Shown here: one piece after another, positions 1 through 6,395 of the stretch
Layout: every line of letters begins with the position of its first letter
Position numbering within the stretch: position 1 is the stretch's first letter
Origin: Anaerolineae bacterium
GTDB lineage: Bacteria > Chloroflexota > Anaerolineae > Anaerolineales > Villigracilaceae
Length of the DNA stretch: 10,387 nt
Assembly (NCBI GenBank): GCA_003694975.1
Contig: RFJH01000238.1
Coordinates: 1 to 10,387 of the forward strand
Direction of reading: 5' to 3'
Position numbers and translations under genes: made by a program
The notes under the pieces: model-generated
The model's input: the letters and a program-made list of their open reading frames with translations, nothing else
Told to the model about the DNA's origin: nothing
The model's database searches: none

Positions 1-143
1 CCACCGATCCGGCGCGCAGGCCGGAGGAGATCGCCGATGCGGAGGGGCGCGCCCTGTATCGCCTGATCCGCCAACGCACCCTGGCGGCCTTCATGCGCCC
101 GGCCCGGCTGCGCGTGACGACCCTGGTCCTGGAGAAAGAATGA
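1..143 (+). pseudogene. Type IA DNA topoisomerase, left fragment (gene interrupted)
   Basis: This is the end of a reading frame that enters from outside the window; its frame starts at base 3 and its stop is TGA at 141-143. The 46 visible codons end in a segment such as ALYRLIRQRTLAAFMRP followed by ARLRVTTLVLEKE. That matches the conserved stretch of type IA topoisomerases (TopA, TopB, reverse gyrase) that follows the catalytic-tyrosine domain, in the style of LYxLIWxRxxASxMxPAxxxTTxxxI. The family relaxes negatively supercoiled DNA by single-strand passage. The expected continuation (rest of the core and the GxGRPSTYA motif) is absent here but is present in the right fragment from about 872. 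The frame closes one codon after the shared GAGAAA at 132-137, at the edge of an inserted toxin-antitoxin cassette. The active-site tyrosine would lie upstream of the window and cannot be checked. Identification is strong for so short a piece because the other half is nearby. Confidence 0.82.
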
Positions 144-150
144 GCGACCT

Positions 151-468
151 CTACTTCGCCCCTGTGGTCACGGTGCGCACGACATCCAGGACGACCTCCG
201 GATGGCGTGCGGCGATCTGCAACAGGACGCGGGCGGCGCCGCGCGGCTGGCGGCGCCCCTGCTCCCAGTTCTGCAACGTGCGGACGCTGATGCCCAGGAG
301 CAAGGCGAAACGGCTCTGCGAGAGTCCCAGGCGTTTGCGGATCGCCTGTACATCCAGCGCCGTGCTCTCGAAGGCGCGGGAAGGCGCTTTCTCTCCACGC
401 AGGATGGCGCCGCCTTCCCGAACGCTGGCGACCAGTTCGTCGAACACCTCGTCAGGTATCTGTGCCAT
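151..468 (-). CDS. higA: HigA-type antitoxin (XRE-family helix-turn-helix)
   Basis: The 105-aa product matches the HigA antitoxin of the HigB-2/HigA-2 kind. An N-terminal half would contact the toxin. A Cro/C1-type helix-turn-helix follows at about residues 40-80, with the signature RKRLGLSQSRFALLLGIS then RTLQNWEQGRRQP. The tail LLQIAARHPEVVLDVV is also characteristic. The protein should neutralise the HigB ribosome-dependent mRNA interferase by binding it, and should repress the operon through its DNA-binding domain. ATG at 466-468 is preceded by AAGAGG about 6 nt upstream, supporting this start. The gene follows the toxin stop by 16 nt, so the order is toxin first, as is typical of higBA. 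The stop (TAG, 151-153) lies close to the left edge of the cassette. Nothing suggests damage. Confidence 0.93.
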   Translation of the reverse strand: MAQIPDEVFDELVASVREGGAILRGEKAPSRAFESTALDVQAIRKRLGLSQSRFALLLGISVRTLQNWEQGRRQPRGAARVLLQIAARHPEVVLDVVRTVTTGAK

Positions 469-484
469 GCTGATCCTCTTATCT

Positions 485-802
485 CTACGGATACTCTTCC
501 TCGATGATCCGGCGAAGCGTGGCTATCTGCCCGGGAGTAAGGTCGGACGCTTCATTCTTCCGAAAGACGAAGAGCATCACAATCTTGTTGTATTTTGCTG
601 CCCAGTAGTAAATGACACGCACCCCACCTCGTTTGCCTCGTCCGGGGACGCCCCAGCGAATTTTGCGCAGGCCTCCACTTCCGGGGATGAGCGCCCCGGC
701 TTCCGGTCGGGCGACCAGAGCAGCCTGTAGAGCGCGATATTCGTCATCGTCCATGACGGCCAGGATGCGCCTGGTGAAGATGGATGTCTCAACGATTTCC
801 AT
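485..802 (-). CDS. higB: HigB-type toxin (RelE/ParE superfamily mRNA interferase)
   Basis: The 105-aa product has the hallmarks of HigB-2-like toxins of the RelE superfamily. It begins with ETSIFTRRIL and contains DDEYRALQAAL at about residues 20-30. It then has LIPGSGGLRKIRW followed by GRGKRGGVRVIYYW (about 38-67), and FRKNEASDLTP near 80-90. The family cleaves mRNA on translating ribosomes. The basic and aromatic residues around RKIRW and KRGGVRVIYYW form the conserved core and all appear present, so the toxin is probably intact. ATG at 800-802 was chosen because the homologous start ME(I/V)VETS begins there; the ribosome binding site is weak (GGAG about 11 nt upstream). It is the first gene of a two-gene operon with the antitoxin and should be repressed by HigA at the operator near 836-852. 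Length fits the family. Confidence 0.94.
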   Translation of the reverse strand: MEIVETSIFTRRILAVMDDDEYRALQAALVARPEAGALIPGSGGLRKIRWGVPGRGKRGGVRVIYYWAAKYNKIVMLFVFRKNEASDLTPGQIATLRRIIEEEYP

Positions 803-835
803 GACGTGGAACGCTCCAATGAACCGGCAGGTGAA

Positions 836-870
836 AGTATACCATACTATACGCCGATGGCGTACATCAA
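836..870 (-). promoter_or_regulatory. Putative higBA promoter and operator
   Basis: On the minus strand upstream of higB there is an extended -10 element, TGGTATACT (+ strand 836-844). A weaker TTGATG sits at 865-870, which pairs better with an alternative -10, TATGGT, at 841-846 (18-bp spacer). Overlapping inverted repeats cover the same place: AGTAT-ACC-ATACT (836-848) and the 16-mer GTATACCATACTATAC (837-852, arms GTATA/TATAC). A further CGCC-GAT-GGCG lies at 852-862. Overlap of palindromes with the -10 region is what autorepression by HigA would need. Assignment rests on position and symmetry only. Confidence 0.45.
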
Positions 871-871
871 A

Positions 872-1369
872 GAGAAAAGCACAAACGAACGCGGAGGAAC
901 GTTGAGCGGGAAGCGGATCACCCTCACGGAGAAAGTGGTCGAAGAGCCGGGCTACCGGCGGGCGTACACCCCGCCGGAGAAGGAGACGGCGGCGCAGGCG
1001 TCCCTGAGCCGCCTGCGGCGAGGGGCGCGGGTGCGTCTGAAGGCGCGGGCGGTGCGGCGGGAGGGGCTCTCCGAGGCGGCTCTGCTGCGCCTGATGGCGG
1101 ACAGCGGCGTGGGAAGGCCCTCCACCTACGCCGAGACGCTGGCCGCCCTGCGGCGACACGGCTACATCGAGGAGCGAGAGGGGCGGCTGGTCGTCACGGC
1201 GCGCGGGCGCGCCGTGCTGGACTGGCTGAGAGAACGCTACCCTTTCCTGGCCGACCCGGCCTTCACGGCGGACCTGGAGCGCGCCCTGGACGCCCTGGCG
1301 GAGGGACGCCGGAACTACGCCGACGTGGTGCGGTCCGTGTGGGACCGCCTGCAAGGGCAAGAAGCGTGA
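872..1369 (+). pseudogene. Type IA DNA topoisomerase, right (C-terminal) fragment
   Basis: The reading frame carries the C-terminal part of the type IA topoisomerase core. The key stretch is SEAALLRLMADSGVGRPSTYAE, which contains the family motif G(I/V)GRPSTYA. It is followed by TLAALRRHGYIEEREGRL, then VVTARGRAVLDWLRERYP, then the DPAFTADLERALDALAEGRR segment that corresponds to YDFTAxMExxLDxIAxGxx. It stops at TGA 1367-1369, with no C-terminal zinc domain. Homology begins near the GAGAAA at 872. The open frame itself extends further upstream, into the promoter region of the inserted cassette. Possible restarts are GTG 806, ATG 857 and TTG 902; only TTG 902 has a good Shine-Dalgarno sequence (GGAGG at 893-897, spacing 4). 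The coding sequence shows no internal stop or frameshift, so translation as a separate subunit remains possible. I call it a disrupted gene because the catalytic half ends before the insertion. Confidence 0.8.
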
Positions 1370-1373
1370 GCCA

Positions 1374-1405
1374 GGGGAAACGTTCCCCCTGGGGAAACGT
1401 TCCCC
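1374..1405. repeat. Two tandem copies of a 15-bp palindrome
   Basis: GGGGAAACGTTCCCC occurs at 1374-1388 and again at 1391-1405, separated by CT, a 17-bp period. Each copy has arms GGGGAA/TTCCCC around ACG. The pair begins 4 nt after the topoisomerase stop and lies about 60 nt before the first codon of the four-gene operon. A related palindrome is found at 10272-10289, beyond the end of that operon. It could be an operator for a dimeric regulator or a transcript-end hairpin. There is no T-run after it, which disfavours an ordinary intrinsic terminator. Confidence 0.8.
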
Positions 1406-1463
1406 TTCCAACATGCGCATTTTTGCGGTATCGAAGCACGGACGAAAGGAGAGAAAACCGACT

Positions 1464-2087
1464 ATGACCATCATCGGTTTCGGCAACCTGCGAAAGGACG
1501 CCCCGAACGGGATCGAGTTCGTGAACGGGAAGCGCCTCCTGTACTACCGGGGCGAGGTCGCGGCGGAGGGCGTCCTGGATGAAAAGATCGCCCCCCGGGA
1601 CTACTTCTACCGCCTGCGCTTCCTGGACGACTTCCCCGAGGTGAGCCACTGGGCCTTCGGAGACGCCTGGACGCAGCGCCTCAGGATCGGGAGGCCGCAG
1701 CGCGTGGACGCGGACACCCTGGAGGGCGTGGTGTGGTTCGGGGACGAAGATCAGGTCGCCGTCTACCGCATCGAGCGGGCGTACGACGTGCATGGTGCGC
1801 GGGCGCCGCACGAGATGCGTCCTTCCGCGCCCTGGGTGACGGCCCCGCTGCCGCCGCTGTTCGACGTGCCGCTCAACCTCCCCCTGCGCCTGATCGTGGG
1901 GCGGGCGGCGACGGCGGCCCTGGACGACGACTGGCCGTATGAGACCTGGCAGGTGGTGACCAGCCTGGTGGCGCGGGAGCACGTCCCCGCCGTCCTGACG
2001 ACCGACATCGCCTCCACCTACGGCTTTCGCCTGCGCGGCCTGCCGATGGACCTGCGGCGGGCGCTGTGCGAGGTACAGGGGGTGTGA
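1464..2087 (+). CDS. Hypothetical protein, first gene of the ParB/AAA+/VWA operon
   Basis: I do not recognise this 207-aa protein. It appears soluble, with no signal peptide or membrane segment. It is rich in aromatic and acidic residues (for example RDYFYRLRFLDDFPEVSHWAFGDAW around 45-70) and has a proline-rich middle (APLPPLFDVPLNLPLR). The frame opens at ATG 1413, but ATG 1464 is preferred: AGGAG at 1447-1451 precedes it (12 nt, slightly long), whereas 1413 has no ribosome binding site and lies just 3' of the palindromes. The stop TGA at 2085-2087 is immediately followed by the ATG of the ParB-like gene, so the two are probably translationally coupled. Its place as the leader gene suggests a part in the same process as the downstream ParB, AAA+ and VWA proteins, but its function is unknown. 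Confidence 0.8.
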   Translation: MTIIGFGNLRKDAPNGIEFVNGKRLLYYRGEVAAEGVLDEKIAPRDYFYRLRFLDDFPEVSHWAFGDAWTQRLRIGRPQRVDADTLEGVVWFGDEDQVAVYRIERAYDVHGARAPHEMRPSAPWVTAPLPPLFDVPLNLPLRLIVGRAATAALDDDWPYETWQVVTSLVAREHVPAVLTTDIASTYGFRLRGLPMDLRRALCEVQGV

Positions 2088-3119
2088 ATGAGAAAGGCCG
2101 TCCTGGAGAACGTACCTCTGGAGGCCATCCGCCTGGACGAGCGCAACCCGCGCACGGACGGGGACGAGGGGCTGGAGGAGTTGGCCGCCTCGCTGCGCGG
2201 GGCGGGCCTGGTGCAGCCGCCCATTGTCATTCCTCTTCCGTCCCCCCCTCAGGGGGGGACCACAGGGGGGGCACCCCGCTATCGCGTCCTGATCGGAGAG
2301 CGGCGGGTGAGGGCGGCGCGCCAGGCCGGGTTGAAGAGCCTGGTCTGCGTGGTGAGCGACCCCCTCGACCCCATCGAGGCGCACCGCGCCCGCCTGGTGG
2401 AGAACCTGCACCGCCGCCCGCTCAACCCGATAGACCACGCCCGCGCCCTGCGCCTGGCGTGGCTTCTGGCGAACGCGGAGGCGCTGGGGGCGGGGGAGGC
2501 GGCGCGGCGGCTGATGGAGGCCGCGCGCCCGCTGGGGGAGATATTGCCCGACCTGGAGGCCTTGCTGGCCGAGAAAGGCTTCCGTCCGACCGCCCCGGCG
2601 GTGACCTGGGAGGCCGTGCTGGACGACCTGGGGATCGCCATGAGCCCGGATCGGCGCAAGAAACTGCTGCGTGTGCTGTCCATCCCCCAGGACGTACAGG
2701 AGCGGCTGCGGCGGCTGCCGGTGACGGAAGCGGGAGTGCGCGCCCTGGGCCGCCTGGACGAGGCCGCTCAACGGGAAGTGGTGCAGGCCATCGAAGCCCA
2801 ACCCGACCTGGCCAGGCGGGCGCGGCGCATCGCCCGCGCTGTGCGAGACCAGGGCTACACGGTGGAAGAGGCCCTGGCGGAAGCGAGAGGGGAGGCGCCC
2901 CCTCCGCCTCCGCAGGCGGACGACCCGCCGTCCCCGGACTTCGCCGACGACCGGCGCATCACGGACGCGGTGATGGATTTCATCGAGGCGGCGAACGTCC
3001 TGCTGGGGGCCTGGCAACGGGTGCAGGAGACGGTCGTCGACCCGCTGGACATCCCCGACCCCTGGCGCATGTACTACCACAACACCCTGGAGACCCTGAG
3101 AGACGAAATAGGAGCGTGA
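2088..3119 (+). CDS. ParB/RepB/Spo0J-family protein
   Basis: The 343-aa product opens with a ParB/Srx-type nucleotide-binding domain: VPLEAIRLDERNPRTD (about 9-24), LEELAASLRGAGLVQPPIV (29-47), the GERRVRAARQAG motif (70-81, the box that contacts CTP in canonical ParB), and VENLHRRPLNPIDHARAL (104-121, the ENxxR box). A central helical region with helix-turn-helix character follows (about 165-220), then a charged C-terminal part. Canonical ParB proteins load at a palindromic site and slide as CTP-dependent clamps to position plasmids or chromosomes. No ParA ATPase is seen in the window, so partitioning is not shown and a regulatory role is equally possible. Residues 50-63 look like an in-frame repeat insertion. 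ATG 2088 directly follows the upstream stop, with AGGGGG at 2077-2082 as ribosome binding site. The palindromes near 1374 and 10272 are candidate binding sites. Confidence 0.88.
   Translation: MRKAVLENVPLEAIRLDERNPRTDGDEGLEELAASLRGAGLVQPPIVIPLPSPPQGGTTGGAPRYRVLIGERRVRAARQAGLKSLVCVVSDPLDPIEAHRARLVENLHRRPLNPIDHARALRLAWLLANAEALGAGEAARRLMEAARPLGEILPDLEALLAEKGFRPTAPAVTWEAVLDDLGIAMSPDRRKKLLRVLSIPQDVQERLRRLPVTEAGVRALGRLDEAAQREVVQAIEAQPDLARRARRIARAVRDQGYTVEEALAEARGEAPPPPPQADDPPSPDFADDRRITDAVMDFIEAANVLLGAWQRVQETVVDPLDIPDPWRMYYHNTLETLRDEIGA
2236..2275. repeat. GC-rich palindromic insert inside the ParB-like gene
   Basis: A perfect hairpin, TCCCCCCC-TCA-GGGGGGGA (2241-2259), is followed by another G7 run (2265-2271). 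In protein terms it adds roughly LPSPPQGGTTGGAP (residues 50-63) between QPPIVI and YRVLIGERR, where ParB proteins normally have only a short turn. The insert keeps the frame and sits in a surface loop position. It resembles small dispersed palindromic elements found in coding regions of several bacterial groups. Boundaries are inferred from the family pattern. Confidence 0.6.
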
Positions 3120-3122
3120 CCG

Positions 3123-6100
3123 ATGTCGTGCGAGAACAACCGCAACCGTTACTTCGACCACCTGGCGCAGCGGAGCGACCTCCAGGCGGCGTTGGGGCTG
3201 GACGAGCAGGGGACGCGCCATCTGCTGGAGCGTCTCTATCATCTGTCCACCTCGGTGGGGAGCGTCAAAACGCAGGGCGGTGGAGATGCTCAGGAGATCA
3301 TGCTGGAGACCGAGTATACGAAGCGCCTCTTCGAGCGCATGAAGGCGATGGGGATCACCCCGCCCACCCACAGCAAAGACGGCCTGCCGAAAGTGTCCGC
3401 CCGCTTCGGCTACGGGCAGATCGAGCGCCTGCTGCGGGCGGTGGAGAAAGGCGCCCCGTTGCCGGAGACGGTGCGCAGGATGGCGATGCGCACGGCGGCG
3501 AAGCGCCTGGGCGTCCGCTTACAAATGGACTCGCAAAGCGGGAAATTGACCGCCGTGGGCTTCGACGACAAGGGCTACTACCGCTGCGGCAACTGCGGGC
3601 GCTTCGCCTCGCTGCGCTATGCGCACGTCTGCCCGTTCACGGCCAGCGCGGACGACCTGGAGCGGATGCTGAAGCGGCGCATGAACCTGCCGGAGAGCGC
3701 TTACCGGGCCTACCGCATGGACGCCCTGGAGGCGCTGATCGGGGAGGCGCGGACGAACGGGGAGGTCGAGATGCGCCACCTCCTGACGGGTCACGTCGAG
3801 CGCGTCACGCTGGACGGGTTGCCGCAGGCTCTGATGGCGGGCTTCGTCCCGAAGGACTGGGAGGGGCTGGCCGTCCCGGCGGTGGTGGACGGCAAAGACG
3901 GGACGCGCCGCATCGTGAGCGTGCTGGATGCGAGCGGGCTGGAGATGCCGCGCAGCGACCCGTCCGCGGTGTTGCTGGTAGCGCAACACTACGGCCTGAG
4001 CGTCGCACCGGACGCCCCCATCATGGACGCCTTCCTGGCCGCCTCCGCCGCCTCGCCGCTGCGTTTCCGTCCCGCGACGGGCGACGGAGAAGGCGTCACC
4101 CTGGAGGGCGGCCAGGAGTACGACCTGGAGCACTTCATCGGGACGGAGTTTCGCAAGGCGAGCGCGCGGGGGACGTTCGTCGAGATCGATGGCAGGCGCT
4201 ACGGGGTGTACGCCCGCTCGAAGGACCCGGCGGACCGCTCCAGCGCACGCGGGCGTCTGGCGGGCGAGGCGAGCGACATCGTGATCGGACGCACGCTGCC
4301 CGCGGCGGTCGGTATCCTGGCCCAGGGCAGCATCCAGACGACGGACGACGGGCGGCGTGTGGAGGTGTACGGCGACGACGGCGCATTGCTGGCCGTCTAC
4401 GACGGCGAGGCGCGCACGGCGGGGGACACCCTGGGAAACCCCAACGCCTCGCCGGAGCAGATGGCGGCGGTGCTGGCGTATCGCATGTTACACCCACGGA
4501 ACGCTTTCGACTACGCCCTGATCCGCGATTTCACCGCCTTCCGGGCGGGGAGAGGCAGCCCCATCGCGGCGGCGGACAGCGCCTACCTGGCGCTGCGAAA
4601 AGACCTGGAGGGCGGGGAGACGTTGCGCCTGGGAGCGAGGCTGGGCGTGCGTCGCTGCCCGGCCTGTGGGCGCTTCGTCGGGAAGGGTGTGCACGTCTGT
4701 CCGAAGAGGGAGAGGCCCGCCGGGCAGGCGGAGAGCGCGCCGGTGCAGCCAGCGGCGCAACCGGTGCAGGTGCAGGTCACGGTCGCCTTGCCGGAGGACT
4801 TCGCCGTGCAGGTGGGGAAGGCGGTGGCGCAGAGCCTGGGGGCGGCGCGCAGGGAGGACGCCTCCCTGGTCGCCCTGGTGGAGCGCATGGGAGAGGTTCT
4901 GGAGCGTCTGGCCGCCCGGCCTGCGGAGACGCAGCAACGGAGTGAGGAGATGGCCGCCCTGCTGGAGCGCATGGACGCCGCCCTGGAGCGCCTGGCCGAG
5001 GTGCAGGGGGGCGGCGGCGTGGACGCGGATGCGCTCGGCGAAGCCCTGGCGCGCCACCTGCCCCCTTCTCGCGGCGGCGACGGGGCCTCCCTGGACGTGG
5101 AGGCATTGGGGCGCACCATCGCCGCGGCGGTGGCGCAGAACCTGCCCGCGCCCGCTGCGCCGGTGGTGCTCTCCGGGGAGGGCGGTGCGGTGACCGTGGC
5201 GGCGCCGCCTCGACCGGCGCGCTGCCGCAAGTGCGGCCAGATGATGAGCGAAGGGCACACCTGCCCGCCGAGGGTGGAGCGGAGGGGGCTGGAACGTCCC
5301 CCCGACCTGCCGCCGACCGAGGTCGAAAAAATCCTGGACGGCATCACGATGCCCGCTCCCGACCTGTACCTGGACAGCGTGCCGGAGGAGTGGGGCGGGC
5401 AACGCGCCGTGCCGCTGCCGGAGAACATCCCCGACCTGATGCCGGACTACGAGATGGGAGATCAGGAACGCCTGGTGTTCAACATGATCGCCATGCAACT
5501 GCGCAAGAAGAGCCGCAAGCCCACCAACCGCGCCTTCGGCCTGTACGGCCCGGCGGGGACGGGGAAGAACACCATCGCCCGCCAACTGGCCGCCAGCCTG
5601 AAGACGGACGATGGAAAGCAGGGCCTGCCGTACTACGAGGTCAACATCACGCCGGACATGGACATCGCCCAGGCCATCGGCGAGGTGGTGCTGACGACGG
5701 ACGAGACGGGGAGCACGGTCTCGCAAGTGCGCCTGGGACCGATCGGCCAGGTCGCAGCGGGCGGCGGGGTGATCGCGATCAACGAGATCGTGCGCTCGCC
5801 CAAACTGGCCACCGCCCTGCAATCCATCGTCGAGGACGGGGAGGTCGCCATCCCCACCCCGGAGGGCGGGACGTACAAAATCCCCGTCCATCCGAGCGCC
5901 ATCTTCATCACGACCTGGAATCCGGGCTACGAAGGCGATGCGGACCGCCCGGCGCAGGCCTTCCTCTCCCGCATCACCGCCCTGCCGCTGGATTACCCCT
6001 CGCGGGCGGAGCAACTGCGCCGCCTGGAGGCGCACTTCGTAAAGCAGGGGTTGGAAAAGCCGCCGCGCGAGGTGATGGAGGCGGCGGTGGACTTCTGGAA

Positions 6101-6395
6101 CGAATTGCGCACCCTGACCGGCGGGACGGGGCAGGCGCCGCAGATCGGCGCACTCTCCCCCACCCCGACCACCCCCGGCCCGCGCGAACTGGCGCGCTTC
6201 GTGGAGTACGGCCTCACGCTGGGGTGGGATGCGGCTCTGAGGACGCTCGATGTGATCTGCGACCAGAACCCCGAAGACCGCGCCGTGCAGCAGAACATCC
6301 TGCGCGACCGCTTCGCCGCCCACTTCGGCGCCCTGGGGCTGGAAGGGCAGCCGGAACAGGAACAGGGAGAAGGGGAGGGAGAAGATGTCGTGTGA
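3123..6395 (+). CDS. Zinc-knuckle protein with C-terminal MoxR/CobS-like AAA+ ATPase
   Basis: This 1090-aa protein has a layered build. Residues 1 to about 105 form a domain shared with the next gene product (MSCExNR start; GITPPTHSKDGLP at 77-89). Three CxxCG-x-HxCP knuckles, likely zinc sites, follow at C155/C158/H168/C170, C512/C515/H524/C526 and C701/C704/H712/C714. A probable coiled coil lies at about 581-630 (LVERMGEVLERL, LLERMDAALERL). The AAA+ domain occupies about 760-1070: Walker A GPAGTGKN (809-816), Walker-B-like VIAINEI with Asn887-Glu888, and sensor-1-like FITTWNPG. MoxR/CobS ATPases usually act with a VWA-domain partner to remodel or metallate targets, and the next gene encodes such a partner. 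Residues 175-505 match nothing I know. Asn in place of the usual Walker B Asp is notable. ATG 3123 follows the ParB stop by 3 nt, with AGGAG upstream; its 3' end overlaps the next gene by 11 nt. Confidence 0.9.
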   Translation: MSCENNRNRYFDHLAQRSDLQAALGLDEQGTRHLLERLYHLSTSVGSVKTQGGGDAQEIMLETEYTKRLFERMKAMGITPPTHSKDGLPKVSARFGYGQIERLLRAVEKGAPLPETVRRMAMRTAAKRLGVRLQMDSQSGKLTAVGFDDKGYYRCGNCGRFASLRYAHVCPFTASADDLERMLKRRMNLPESAYRAYRMDALEALIGEARTNGEVEMRHLLTGHVERVTLDGLPQALMAGFVPKDWEGLAVPAVVDGKDGTRRIVSVLDASGLEMPRSDPSAVLLVAQHYGLSVAPDAPIMDAFLAASAASPLRFRPATGDGEGVTLEGGQEYDLEHFIGTEFRKASARGTFVEIDGRRYGVYARSKDPADRSSARGRLAGEASDIVIGRTLPAAVGILAQGSIQTTDDGRRVEVYGDDGALLAVYDGEARTAGDTLGNPNASPEQMAAVLAYRMLHPRNAFDYALIRDFTAFRAGRGSPIAAADSAYLALRKDLEGGETLRLGARLGVRRCPACGRFVGKGVHVCPKRERPAGQAESAPVQPAAQPVQVQVTVALPEDFAVQVGKAVAQSLGAARREDASLVALVERMGEVLERLAARPAETQQRSEEMAALLERMDAALERLAEVQGGGGVDADALGEALARHLPPSRGGDGASLDVEALGRTIAAAVAQNLPAPAAPVVLSGEGGAVTVAAPPRPARCRKCGQMMSEGHTCPPRVERRGLERPPDLPPTEVEKILDGITMPAPDLYLDSVPEEWGGQRAVPLPENIPDLMPDYEMGDQERLVFNMIAMQLRKKSRKPTNRAFGLYGPAGTGKNTIARQLAASLKTDDGKQGLPYYEVNITPDMDIAQAIGEVVLTTDETGSTVSQVRLGPIGQVAAGGGVIAINEIVRSPKLATALQSIVEDGEVAIPTPEGGTYKIPVHPSAIFITTWNPGYEGDADRPAQAFLSRITALPLDYPSRAEQLRRLEAHFVKQGLEKPPREVMEAAVDFWNELRTLTGGTGQAPQIGALSPTPTTPGPRELARFVEYGLTLGWDAALRTLDVICDQNPEDRAVQQNILRDRFAAHFGALGLEGQPEQEQGEGEGEDVV

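Larger units (their letters stand above)
138..877. mobile_element. Toxin-antitoxin cassette inserted in a topoisomerase gene
   Basis: This stretch of about 740 bp separates the two halves of one topoisomerase gene. It contains nothing but a HigB-HigA operon and its promoter region, read opposite to the host gene. GAGAAA (codons Glu-Lys in both fragments) sits at 132-137 and 872-877. Joining the fragments there gives an uninterrupted protein that reads LVLEK then STNERGG, with no obvious loss. The repeat could be a target-site duplication or simple microhomology. I see no terminal inverted repeats, transposase or integrase, so the mechanism of entry is unknown. By eye the cassette, mainly 470-900, is richer in A and T than its surroundings, which fits separate ancestry. 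The exact edges are inferred. Confidence 0.55.

Noticed and set aside
140..730. Plus-strand frame starting at the topoisomerase stop
   Set aside because: It runs antisense through the clear HigA and HigB coding sequences and has no motif of its own.
1374..1405. Intrinsic terminator
   Set aside because: The hairpins lack a following T-run, occur as an exact tandem pair and recur at a promoter, so an operator is at least as likely. Kept as a repeat only.
1413..1463. Upstream ATG for the leader gene
   Set aside because: No ribosome binding site precedes ATG 1413, while ATG 1464 has AGGAG upstream. The extra 17 residues look non-conserved in character.
1263..3371. Minus-strand open frame of 702 codons across the leader and ParB-like genes
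   Set aside because: Same shadow effect. The opposite strand carries clear ParB motifs, ribosome binding sites and tight gene junctions.
2066..4945. Plus-strand 959-codon frame overlapping the ParB-like and AAA+ genes
   Set aside because: Out of frame with both. It is almost entirely Gly, Arg, Ala and Pro with no domain signature.
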